Source: Caryophanales bacterium UBA4100 (lineage in GTDB: Bacteria; Bacillota; Bacilli; Paenibacillales; UBA4045). From it: a stretch of 13,936 bases of DNA. This document shows positions 1 to 7,105 of the stretch, in pieces. The DNA is taken from NCBI GenBank assembly GCA_002383285.1, contig DFXU01000096.1:1-13936 (forward strand). Direction: 5' to 3'. Positions within the stretch are counted from its first letter, which is position 1. Every line of letters starts with the position of its first letter. A model generated the notes under the pieces. It did no database searches, was not told where the DNA came from, and saw only the letters and a program-made list of their open reading frames with translations. The translations under genes and the position numbers were made by a program.

Positions 1-5
1 TGCCC

Positions 6-515
6 TTATTCTCTTGATGAGCTTACGGGAAACCAACCATCGAATAATAACACCTTATTAATCTTCATAACTGCTTTCTTAATCTTAGCTCCACCTGTCT
101 TGCTGCAGACAGGTCGGTGAAGATCAGAGGGGAATAAGACGATGAACATCCCTGGGATAAGTGGAACAGCGATCTCATGGCCAACTTGATCGTAGAAAGC
201 AATATCTTTGTTCTCTATGTAATCTTCTGTGATGATAGTATCTTCCGTTTTCCGAGAAATATAAATAATTTCTTCTTCGCCTTCAATCAGAAATTGAACA
301 TCAACATACTTCTCATGACCTTCCATCTTCTGCTCGGATTGTGTCACTGTAGTTGGGTTCTGGATCATTACGAATATGTCCTCACCCTGTATCTCATATT
401 TACCTGGCTCTATGTTGGTGAAATTTGTTGTGCGGAAGTAATTGATAGCCTGTCTAATTACAGGCACGAAGGCTTCCTCTTCCTCTTGTGTCATACGAAT
501 ATCTCCAATAATCAT
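6..515 (-). CDS. YhcH/YjgK/YiaL family (DUF386) cupin-like protein
   Basis: The protein of about 169 residues has the hallmarks of the YhcH/YjgK/YiaL/EbgC family: a middle segment HEKYVDVQFLIEGEE (from His67), a later FPSDLHRP (His133), and a basic KIKKAVMKI tail strand. Family members are small beta-barrel proteins that bind a metal through such His and Glu residues; several sit in sugar or sialic-acid catabolic operons, but the exact reaction is often unknown. The length is close to the usual 150 residues. I start at the ATG at 513-515 because GGAGGTG lies 6 bases before it; the longer GTG start would fall inside that ribosome binding site. The gene lies 34 bases after phoP on the same strand with no terminator between, so it is probably co-transcribed and may be Pho-regulated (inference). 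No sugar genes are visible nearby. The family is secure; the substrate is unknown. Confidence 0.9.
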   Translation of the reverse strand: MIIGDIRMTQEEEEAFVPVIRQAINYFRTTNFTNIEPGKYEIQGEDIFVMIQNPTTVTQSEQKMEGHEKYVDVQFLIEGEEEIIYISRKTEDTIITEDYIENKDIAFYDQVGHEIAVPLIPGMFIVLFPSDLHRPVCSKTGGAKIKKAVMKINKVLLFDGWFPVSSSRE

Positions 516-549
516 GTATTGCACCTCCGAAGTATTGTGTGTTCAGAAA

Positions 550-1269
550 TCATCGTAATGTACCCTTCTTGATAACAAGCTTATACCCAATTCCGCGAAT
601 CGATTCGATCTGCACGGTTTCTTGATTCATCTCAAGCTTCTTACGCAAGGAGCTCACATGAACATCAACCGTGCGTTGACCTCCAAAATAATCAAATCCC
701 CAAACCACGTTCATCAGATCATCCCTTGTGATCACCATGCCCGGTCGTTCCGCAAGATATAGGAGCACCTCAAATTCCTTCGGACGCAAGGGAATTGATT
801 CGCCACTTAGCAATGCCTCGTATTTTTCTGGGAATATGGTTAGTTCACCTATTGTAATCATCTTATCTGTACGTGGTGTTACATCTGACATCTCCCCTTC
901 ACCTGCAGCACGCCTAAGAACAGCAGATACTCGGGCCAGCATCTCTGCCACACCAAAAGGCTTTGTGATGTAGTCATCTGCCCCAAAGCGTAAGCCTTGT
1001 ACAATCTCATCCTCCGCGTTGCGAGCGGTGAGTATAATAATCGGTGTCTTGTTACCTCGCTGACGAAGCTTAGATAAGACTTCGAAGCCATTCAAGCCTG
1101 GGAGCATAATATCCAACATAATTAGATCATATTGGTTATCTAGTGCATGCTGCAAGCCTTCCCCACCATGATCAATCAACTTCGTCTCATAACCCTCTTG
1201 TGTTAGGTTATAAGATAGTAGGCGGGATAACGTAGGTTCATCTTCGATAATGAGTATTCTGTGAGACAA
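550..1269 (-). CDS. phoP: PhoP-type OmpR-family response regulator
   Basis: This is a full-length OmpR/PhoB-class regulator of 239 residues. The receiver domain (about 1-120) shows the acidic pair in LIIEDE, the phospho-acceptor Asp53 in LIMLDIMLP, Thr81 in ILTAR and Lys103 in ITKPF. The winged-helix DNA-binding domain (about 138-235) has LRPKEFEVLLYL and the recognition region QRTVDVHVSSLRKKL, ending in RGIGYKL. The neighbouring PhoR-like kinase and the Pho box upstream support phosphate-starvation control. Start choice: a GTG at 1276-1278 is possible but lacks a ribosome binding site. A TTG at 1267-1269 has GGGGTG 6 bases before it and gives an N-terminus (M-S-H-R-I) that aligns with known PhoP proteins. 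The unusual point is that the gene lies downstream of phoR, not upstream. Confidence 0.93.
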   Translation of the reverse strand: MSHRILIIEDEPTLSRLLSYNLTQEGYETKLIDHGGEGLQHALDNQYDLIMLDIMLPGLNGFEVLSKLRQRGNKTPIIILTARNAEDEIVQGLRFGADDYITKPFGVAEMLARVSAVLRRAAGEGEMSDVTPRTDKMITIGELTIFPEKYEALLSGESIPLRPKEFEVLLYLAERPGMVITRDDLMNVVWGFDYFGGQRTVDVHVSSLRKKLEMNQETVQIESIRGIGYKLVIKKGTLR

Positions 1270-1305
1270 CGGGAACACCCCATAATGATAGATTTAATAA
1301 CTGTA

Positions 1306-1311
1306 ATCATA
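1306..1311 (-). promoter_or_regulatory. -10 element of the phoP promoter
   Basis: TATGAT on the minus strand matches the SigA -10 consensus at five of six positions and lies 20 bases downstream of the nearest good Pho-box hexamer. There is no good -35 hexamer 17 bases upstream; PhoP-activated promoters commonly lack one because PhoP replaces it. Transcription would begin near 1299, leaving a leader of about 30 bases before the TTG start. Confidence 0.55.
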
Positions 1312-1320
1312 ACATGGGAA

Positions 1321-1359
1321 CATGAATATATTGTAAAGCTTTTGTTAACGGATTGTAAA
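1321..1359 (-). promoter_or_regulatory. PhoP box (tandem TTNACA repeats) upstream of phoP
   Basis: On the minus strand three hexamers stand in exact 11-base register: TTTACA (1354-1359), TTAACA (1343-1348) and TTTACA (1332-1337), each pair separated by 5 bases. In the next register position is a degenerate TTCATG (1321-1326). This matches the known Bacillus PhoP site, in which TT(A/T/C)ACA direct repeats bind PhoP dimers. Relative to a start inferred from the -10 at 1306-1311, the array spans roughly -22 to -60, where PhoP acts as an activator. It predicts phosphate-responsive autoregulation of phoP, and perhaps of the gene after it. Confidence 0.85.
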
Positions 1360-1392
1360 TCTTTCTAGCTGTTGAGAAAGTATTAATTAACA

Positions 1393-3162
1393 TTATTGTA
1401 TCACCGGAAGTTCAATAATAAAGCTTGTGCCTACCCCTACCGTGCTCTCTACTCGCACCGTCCCTTGATGTAATTCAACTAGGTGCTTGACAATAGATAA
1501 TCCTAACCCCGTTCCACCAGAGCTTCGACTTCGAGCCTTATCTACACGATAGAAGCGTTCGAATATACGTGGTATGTCCTTCTTAGGAATGCCCATCCCA
1601 GTATCCTTTACAATAATTCGCACTTTCTCATTCTCAGTGAATGATTGATAACCTGTCGATATCGACTGTACGATGACCTTAATATCGCCACCCTCTGGGG
1701 TATATGTAATCGCATTAGACAATAAATTAATCATAATCTGACGCATTCGATCCTCATCGCCTTCAATGAAGATTTGATCCATAATAGATGGCTCTATCTT
1801 GATCCTGCGTTTATCTGCTTCATGGCGAATCATCTCAACGGTATGCTCAATGAAGCTCTCCAAATCAATAGGAGTAAACTGCATAGGTACACGCTTAGAC
1901 TCTATCTTCGAGAGAGCCAATGTATCTTCGATTAATCGATTCAGACGATTACTCTCGTCATGAATGATTTGCAGAAAAGACATAGCAGTTTCCTTATCAT
2001 CCATTGCTCCAGAGATTAAGGTTTCTGCAAAGCCCTTAATCGCCGTGATTGGTGTTCTTAATTCGTGTGAAACGTTAGCTACGAACTCGCTACGCATTCG
2101 TTCTAGTCTACGAATCGCAGTGATATCGTGCAGCACAATGACAATGCCAGAATATGCTCCATTCACAGTCATTGGTAATAAATTCGCTTCTAACACACGT
2201 TCCTCAGGGTAATAGAAAATAAGATCATCACGGATATGCTCATTACTCGTCATACAGTCGCGAATTAATCGGATCAGTTCATTCTGTTGATGGGTCTCAT
2301 CATATTGGCGTCCAATCAGCTCTTGTGCCGAGAAACCAAGAATATCCTCAGCGGTTCGATTTAGTAATACGATGCTTCCAAGCTTATCTATAAGCATCAC
2401 ACCGCTGATCATATGATCTAACACGCTCTTCAGCCTACCCTCACCATCACGAATTCGATCCATCTGAAGCTGAAGGCTGTCAGCCATCATATTAATGGCT
2501 TCAGATAGCTGACCCACCTCATCACGTCCGGTTACCGCAACTCTCGCTTTATAATTCATATTCGAAATTTGCTTAGCCACATCCGTTGCTTTCTCCAACG
2601 GCTTCGTAAGTCCATGTGCGATACGGTAACTGATTAATGCGGCAATAATGAAATAAGCGAACAACCCTGCAATCAATAGTAGCCACATCCAGCTGGTAAT
2701 CGCTTCAATCGCTTCAAGACTCATCGCAATTCGCAAAAACCCAAGCTGTTCAACCCCATCATATATAGGAATAGCCGCATAGAGCAAGTCACGCTTGACT
2801 GTTTCGCTATATCTAATGGAATAGCCAACATCATCTTTAGATGCTTGCTTGATCTCTTCTCTGTTTAGGTGATTATTCATCACTTGTGGATCATGCTCGG
2901 AATCGCCAAGTACGATTCCATCACTATCAATAAAGGTTATCCTTGTTTCATTCATCGCCATAAGCTGCTCTGCTTTCTCTTGTAAATCCACCCATTCCGT
3001 AGTCGTCTGTATGATTCTAAGCTCCCGCAGCATACTCTTACGCAACGCCTCGAGATGAGTTTCCTTCACCATCTGCACCATGAATATACCCGTGGACAGC
3101 ACCGAGAATCCAATCATTAATATAAAAATAACAGTTAGACGGGTACTGAATTTCTTCATCAT
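1393..3162 (-). CDS. phoR: PhoR-type membrane sensor histidine kinase
   Basis: The product is a complete sensor kinase of about 589 residues. In order: membrane helix about 9-31, extracytoplasmic sensor domain about 32-157 (PDC/Cache-like size), second membrane helix about 158-180, HAMP linker about 181-233, PAS domain about 242-350 (LDHMISGVMLID), dimerisation domain with phospho-acceptor His366 in VSHELRTP, then the ATP-binding domain with N box Asn483 (NLLSNA), DTGMGIP, RFYRVDKARS and GGTGLGLSI. This architecture is that of Bacillus PhoR, which phosphorylates PhoP under phosphate limitation. The ATG at 3160-3162 is preferred because GGAGG lies at 3167-3171; the next codon is also ATG (3157-3159) at better spacing, so either may be used. 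An upstream in-frame TTG precedes the ribosome binding site and is unlikely. It precedes phoP, the reverse of the usual order, with a 123-base gap. Confidence 0.93.
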   Translation of the reverse strand: MMKKFSTRLTVIFILMIGFSVLSTGIFMVQMVKETHLEALRKSMLRELRIIQTTTEWVDLQEKAEQLMAMNETRITFIDSDGIVLGDSEHDPQVMNNHLNREEIKQASKDDVGYSIRYSETVKRDLLYAAIPIYDGVEQLGFLRIAMSLEAIEAITSWMWLLLIAGLFAYFIIAALISYRIAHGLTKPLEKATDVAKQISNMNYKARVAVTGRDEVGQLSEAINMMADSLQLQMDRIRDGEGRLKSVLDHMISGVMLIDKLGSIVLLNRTAEDILGFSAQELIGRQYDETHQQNELIRLIRDCMTSNEHIRDDLIFYYPEERVLEANLLPMTVNGAYSGIVIVLHDITAIRRLERMRSEFVANVSHELRTPITAIKGFAETLISGAMDDKETAMSFLQIIHDESNRLNRLIEDTLALSKIESKRVPMQFTPIDLESFIEHTVEMIRHEADKRRIKIEPSIMDQIFIEGDEDRMRQIMINLLSNAITYTPEGGDIKVIVQSISTGYQSFTENEKVRIIVKDTGMGIPKKDIPRIFERFYRVDKARSRSSGGTGLGLSIVKHLVELHQGTVRVESTVGVGTSFIIELPVIQ

Positions 3163-3199
3163 TAGTCCTCCGTATGCCGTTGGCAGCAATCATCTCTAT

Positions 3200-3228
3200 A
3201 TTATATCCTGATAATCTTATACTTTCGA
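3200..3228 (-). promoter_or_regulatory. Candidate SigA promoter for phoR
   Basis: On the minus strand TCGAAA (3223-3228, four of six to consensus) is followed after 17 bases by a perfect TATAAT (3200-3205). Transcription would begin near 3193, about 30 bases before the phoR ATG. It lies in the short gap after the transporter gene, so phoR need not depend on the fumarase operon. I see no Pho-box repeats here. Confidence 0.5.
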
Positions 3229-3240
3229 GTTAATATTCTA

Positions 3241-4206
3241 TTAAGAACCATTGCCACGCCCTAATTTCTTGAACAATTGGAACATGAGAGTAGCCATTGG
3301 CTGCTGGATCAGAATTGTCAAGACAATTGGAACAACGGCCTTCGGCTCGAAGTAAGTAACACCAATAACAACACCCAATGAAATGTTCTTAATACCGGCT
3401 GAATAAGTCATCGTTCTTAGAATATCTGCATCCTTAAACCAACGAGCGCCAAGCCAGCCTAAAGCGTAGCCGATTAGAATGATCGAGACAGATGCAATGA
3501 TGAGTAAGATTATATCTGATTTAAACGTATGTACAAGTGGAGCAATTACAGCTGCATTAATAAGCACCACCAAGGAAAAAGAGAGCTTCGATGTAGGTCC
3601 TGTAACAAATCCAGTCCATTGCATAGCCCGTCCTCGTGTTAATTCATTCACTGCAACACCAATTATCGTTGGAATCACGACAATCTTCAACAGATCGAGC
3701 ATGACCTTCATCGTATCGAATTGTATACTCTCACCGAAATACAGGTGAATGAGCCAAGGTACAACCAGTGGACTAAACATGGAATCTATCACGATGAGTG
3801 ATAATGTTAAGGGCACATTCCCCCCTATCATTCTTACCCATATGACAGAGGATACACCAAGTGGTATAACCGCGAACAATACCAGACCGATTATATATGG
3901 AGAACCCTCACCAAACATCAAACCTCCCAATTGAAAGGCAAGGTAAGGTGCAGCACCATGAACTAATAATAATGTAAGAAGAATGGGAATCGGAAATTTT
4001 AGAGTCCGAAGCAGCTGACCTGTATTACAATCGAGTGCCATGATAAAGGTAATGTATGCGAATAAGTAAGGGACCGCCACTGACCAAGAATCGAACCATC
4101 GATAAAAAAGAAACCCAAGCACCAAAGATGCCGGGACAAAAAATATCATATTCCGTTCATAAAATCTATTAATCGCAAAACCTGCTAGCTTCCATCTGGT
4201 CTCCAT
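3241..4206 (-). CDS. Bile acid:sodium symporter (SBF) family transporter
   Basis: This is a polytopic membrane protein of 321 residues with about nine or ten hydrophobic segments. It resembles the SBF/BASS superfamily: an early segment LFAYITFIMALDCNTGQL, a central VIPLGVSSVIWVRMIGG followed by PLTLSLIVIDSMFSPLVVPWL, and a late YSAGIKNISLGVVIG, the counterpart of the conserved second crossover region in these carriers. Family members co-transport sodium with organic anions such as bile acids, pantoate or 2-keto acids. The start codon overlaps the fumarase stop by one base (TAATG) and the best purine-rich site lies about 14 bases upstream, suggesting translational coupling. A C4-dicarboxylate or related acid would fit the partner gene, but that is inference. 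Family confidence is good; substrate unknown. Confidence 0.82.
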   Translation of the reverse strand: METRWKLAGFAINRFYERNMIFFVPASLVLGFLFYRWFDSWSVAVPYLFAYITFIMALDCNTGQLLRTLKFPIPILLTLLLVHGAAPYLAFQLGGLMFGEGSPYIIGLVLFAVIPLGVSSVIWVRMIGGNVPLTLSLIVIDSMFSPLVVPWLIHLYFGESIQFDTMKVMLDLLKIVVIPTIIGVAVNELTRGRAMQWTGFVTGPTSKLSFSLVVLINAAVIAPLVHTFKSDIILLIIASVSIILIGYALGWLGARWFKDADILRTMTYSAGIKNISLGVVIGVTYFEPKAVVPIVLTILIQQPMATLMFQLFKKLGRGNGS

Positions 4207-5738
4207 TATATGAAAACAGGCTCCTTGAACATCGCCAGCTTCTCCAGCGAAGTCTTCTCAACATCGGCATGCAAGCTATTACCGTGTGCATCCATCGTGA
4301 CAATTGCCGCGAAGCCTTCAACCTCAAGATGCCACATTGCTTCGGGAATTCCGAATTCCATAAAGTCTACACCACTAACCTTCTTAACCGATTCAGCATA
4401 ATATTGCGCTGCTCCGCCTATCGCATTCAAGTAGACAGCACCGTGCTCTCCAAGAGCAGCAAGTGTCTTCGAGCCCATACCACCCTTACCAACTACTGCA
4501 CGAATACCAAACTTCTTAATAATATCCCCCTGATAAGGCTCTTCCCGAATACTAGTTGTTGGTCCAGCTGCCTTCACATGCCATTCACCTTGATCGTCCT
4601 TCATCATTACAGGACCGCAATGATAGATGACCGAGCCTTGTAGATCAATGGGTGCATCATGTGTCATTAGGTGCTTATGGAGAGCATCTCGTCCTGTATG
4701 CATGCTGCCATTAATCACAACCACATCACCGACGCGTAGCTTACGAATTGCCTCGTCACTAATTGGAGGAGTTAGAATGACTTCACGCCTAGCTTCCGTT
4801 GAAGCAGGCTTGGATGCCTCAGCATGCATTGGCTCATCCTTACCATCTTGATAGAGCCAGCTATTAATACCGCCAGTTTGTGCATCAAGCATGACACCCA
4901 GCCTGCGATATGCCCAGCAATTGTATGCTACAGATACGAAGAAGCTTGCAGGTAATCGGTTCATCATTCCCACCTTGCAGCCAAGTAAAGTTACCTGTCC
5001 ACCAAAACCCATAGTGCCAATGCCAAGCTCATTAACATGCGCCATAACATACTCTTCTAGCTTACGAAGCTCCGAATTTGGATTCGTATCATCAGTAGAA
5101 CGGAATAATTGATGCTTGGCTAACTCGTAGCCCGTTGTACGGTCGCCGCCTACACCTACACCAATAAAGCCAGCACTACAGCCCTGTCCTTGTGCTTGAT
5201 ATACCGAGTGCATAATACATTTTCGAATACCATCTAAATCCCGTCCAGCCTTACCTACACCCGGAAGCTCAGCAGGCAGACTGTACTGTATGTTCTTGTT
5301 CTCACAGCCACCGCCCTTGAGTATGAGCCGAACATCTATCTCGTCTTGCTCCCACTGCTCGAAGTGAATGACCGGTGTACCCGGTCCTAGGTTATCTCCA
5401 CTGTTCTCTCCTGTAAGAGAATCGACTGAATTCGGTCTAAGCTTACTATTCCTCGTAGCTTTTGCAACTGCTTCATAAATCTGCTTCTTCATCACAATCT
5501 GATTAGCTCCAACTGGGCAATGAATAATGAACGTAAGCATGCCTGTATCCTGACAAATCGGTGAAACATTCGCCTCAGCCATTCCGATATTCTCTGCGAT
5601 CGTTGTAAGTGATAATGCTGCTCTTGTTCCTGCATCCTCAGTTGCGTGAGCCTTCTTAATGGCCTTCCTTACATCTGCCGGTAGATTTGTTGAAGTCTCT
5701 ACGATTAGCTTATATATACTTTCTTGAAATTGCTTCAT
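4206..5738 (-). CDS. fumA: Class I fumarate hydratase (4Fe-4S)
   Basis: The 510-residue protein carries both halves of a single-chain class I fumarase, which interconverts fumarate and L-malate. The N-terminal alpha part has the three expected cluster cysteines: Cys62 in PICQDTG, Cys187 in GCSAGFIGVGVGG and Cys274 in NCWAYRR. The C-terminal beta part (about 330-500) shows TGRDALHK, AGPTTSIR, VGKGGMGS and LNAIGGAAQYYAESV. Many Bacillales use the iron-independent class II FumC, so an oxygen-sensitive class I enzyme is of some interest. The ATG at 5736-5738 is preceded by AGAGGAG about 10 bases away. It has its own promoter, and its stop overlaps the SBF transporter start. It is separated by five genes and at least two terminators from the citZ-icd-mdh operon, so it is the fourth TCA enzyme in the window but not part of that transcript. 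The symbol fumA is given by family. Confidence 0.93.
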   Translation of the reverse strand: MKQFQESIYKLIVETSTNLPADVRKAIKKAHATEDAGTRAALSLTTIAENIGMAEANVSPICQDTGMLTFIIHCPVGANQIVMKKQIYEAVAKATRNSKLRPNSVDSLTGENSGDNLGPGTPVIHFEQWEQDEIDVRLILKGGGCENKNIQYSLPAELPGVGKAGRDLDGIRKCIMHSVYQAQGQGCSAGFIGVGVGGDRTTGYELAKHQLFRSTDDTNPNSELRKLEEYVMAHVNELGIGTMGFGGQVTLLGCKVGMMNRLPASFFVSVAYNCWAYRRLGVMLDAQTGGINSWLYQDGKDEPMHAEASKPASTEARREVILTPPISDEAIRKLRVGDVVVINGSMHTGRDALHKHLMTHDAPIDLQGSVIYHCGPVMMKDDQGEWHVKAAGPTTSIREEPYQGDIIKKFGIRAVVGKGGMGSKTLAALGEHGAVYLNAIGGAAQYYAESVKKVSGVDFMEFGIPEAMWHLEVEGFAAIVTMDAHGNSLHADVEKTSLEKLAMFKEPVFI

Positions 5739-5782
5739 CGATATGAATCTCCTCTATGAATGTTATATTTGATAATGTATTA

Positions 5783-5811
5783 ATTGTATAAGTTTTTGTT
5801 TATTTTATCAA
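5783..5811 (-). promoter_or_regulatory. SigA promoter for the fumarase operon
   Basis: On the minus strand TTGATA (5806-5811) and TACAAT (5783-5788) each match five of six consensus positions except TTGATA at four to five, and are exactly 17 bases apart. The -35 lies inside the last codons of the upstream HD-domain gene. Transcription would start near 5776, giving a leader of about 38 bases. This supports fumarase and the transporter as a separate two-gene operon. Confidence 0.6.
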
Positions 5812-6939
5812 ATTCGCATAGGTCAGATCGTGTAGAATATAGGCCAAGAAGAAGATTACACTAGGATTCTCATACTTATGCTGAATCATTGTAAGCTGCG
5901 AATAATACGTCTCAGCATAATGTGGGTTGTTCCGCATTTCTAAGTTACTCTTGATGAGAGCATCAATCTTATCGGCTATATCTAGCAATTCTCCCTCGTA
6001 CGTATTATCCTTGGCATTCACCATATAATCGGTCAACTCCTCATGGAACACTGCCGGAAGCTTATGAACCATGAATAAGGCAACCTCTTGCTCATATTGC
6101 TTAAAGGCCGTGTGTATCTCAGGGCTCTTACCTTTCAACAAGCTATTAGGATCACCACCTAGAAATTCACTCATATCATGAAGCGCTGCTTTACTAACTA
6201 GCCGGTACACATCGATGTCCGTTATCCCGAATCGTTCTCGCTCTAGCAGCCCATTGAAGAGCGCTAAAGCGGATACTCGAAATGAATGTGTAGCATCGTT
6301 ATCCGGTACAAGGTTATGATTCCCACTCCAACGTTCGATCACATCTAGATTCGTAATATAATGTAGGAAATCATAAACACCCTCGCGATTATCGAAGCCC
6401 TGCAGCAGCCAATTGATGGAAGGTAACTTTGATGCGATCAACCGTTCATGGAACCGCTCATATTGATCATGGAAGAACGGATTAGAATCCGTCACATCCT
6501 CTCGATGGCAGAATAGCATAGAGCTGAATATATCAATTTCTTTCACTAAATTTCCAAGGTGACTATCATCCTCAGCATCAACAATATAATCGTGGAAATA
6601 AGGTCTCAGTGAGCCGGATACATATGAGGCGATCTCCAGATTTGCTTGTCTTTCCAGCTCAGTTATATGGTCAACAACCAAGCTGTGCTTCTTCGTCACA
6701 TACTTAAGGGAGCCTACGCTTGTTACATTGATATTGTGAAGCAACGCCCTGCCGAATAAACTTAATTTGTTAATAGGATTATGATTTATCTTCTCCTCGA
6801 TAATACCGACTAAGATAGCAATCGAAGCGCATCGAAAGCTATGGCTCGCTGCATTATCCGTAAACCGCGGTGCATATTCACCCCAGCGCGGCAGGTATTG
6901 CATACGAATAATCGCATTTGTAAATTTACCATTCTTCAT
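5800..6939 (-). CDS. Tandem YfbR-like HD-domain protein
   Basis: The 379-residue protein appears to consist of two homologous HD-type units in tandem. Unit 1 (about 7-178) has ASHSFRCASIAIL (His33), ALLHNI (His68-Asn69) and LVKEIDIF (Asp136). Unit 2 (about 189-375) has ATHSFRVSALAL (His218), AALHDMSEFLGGD (His254-Asp255) and IADKIDAL (Asp326). Unit 2 thus keeps the full H..HD..D metal set and the GGD segment typical of YfbR-like 5'-nucleotidases, which dephosphorylate deoxynucleoside monophosphates. Unit 1 has HN in place of HD and lacks GGD, so it may be inactive or regulatory. No membrane segment or signal peptide is seen. The start has only a weak ribosome binding site; a TATAAT at 6969-6974 (minus strand) may be its -10, without a clear -35. 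A nucleotide or nucleotide-signal phosphohydrolase is the best guess; the substrate is unknown. Confidence 0.78.
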   Translation of the reverse strand: MKNGKFTNAIIRMQYLPRWGEYAPRFTDNAASHSFRCASIAILVGIIEEKINHNPINKLSLFGRALLHNINVTSVGSLKYVTKKHSLVVDHITELERQANLEIASYVSGSLRPYFHDYIVDAEDDSHLGNLVKEIDIFSSMLFCHREDVTDSNPFFHDQYERFHERLIASKLPSINWLLQGFDNREGVYDFLHYITNLDVIERWSGNHNLVPDNDATHSFRVSALALFNGLLERERFGITDIDVYRLVSKAALHDMSEFLGGDPNSLLKGKSPEIHTAFKQYEQEVALFMVHKLPAVFHEELTDYMVNAKDNTYEGELLDIADKIDALIKSNLEMRNNPHYAETYYSQLTMIQHKYENPSVIFFLAYILHDLTYANLIK

Positions 6940-7015
6940 AACAGAACCTACTTCACTTTTTTCTATATATTATAGAGCATAGAGAATTGGAATTATAGGT
7001 CTACCTCCATATAAA

Positions 7016-7063
7016 TAGCGCCTCACAAAGCAACACGGATGTGTTTCACTTTATGAGGCGCTA
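7016..7063 (-). terminator. Long hairpin, probable intrinsic terminator after the lipoprotein gene
   Basis: TAGCGCCTCA (7016-7025) pairs perfectly with TGAGGCGCTA (7054-7063). Past one mismatch, AAAG (7027-7030) pairs with CTTT (7049-7052), and AACAC (7032-7036) pairs with GTGTT (7041-7045) around a GGAT loop. Read on the minus strand the stem is followed by TTTATAT, a modest U tract. It lies 42 bases beyond the lipoprotein stop codon. On the plus strand the trailing sequence is poorer in T, so I assign it to the minus strand. Confidence 0.75.
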
Positions 7064-7105
7064 TCTCAATTTCAGTCATTACCAGCGTTCAACCTCAATT
7101 CTAAC

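Noticed and set aside
177..572. Open plus-strand frame of 131 codons opposite the YhcH-family gene
   Set aside because: It is antisense to a recognisable conserved family and crosses into phoP; hydrophobic look is the usual reverse-strand artefact.
1361..1380. Hairpin CTTTCT/AGAAAG after the phoR stop codon as a terminator
   Set aside because: The stem is only six base pairs with little GC, and no run of T follows; too weak to call.
4269..4643. Open plus-strand frame of 124 codons inside the fumarase gene
   Set aside because: It lies wholly antisense to a well-supported enzyme, has no ribosome binding site and resembles no protein family.
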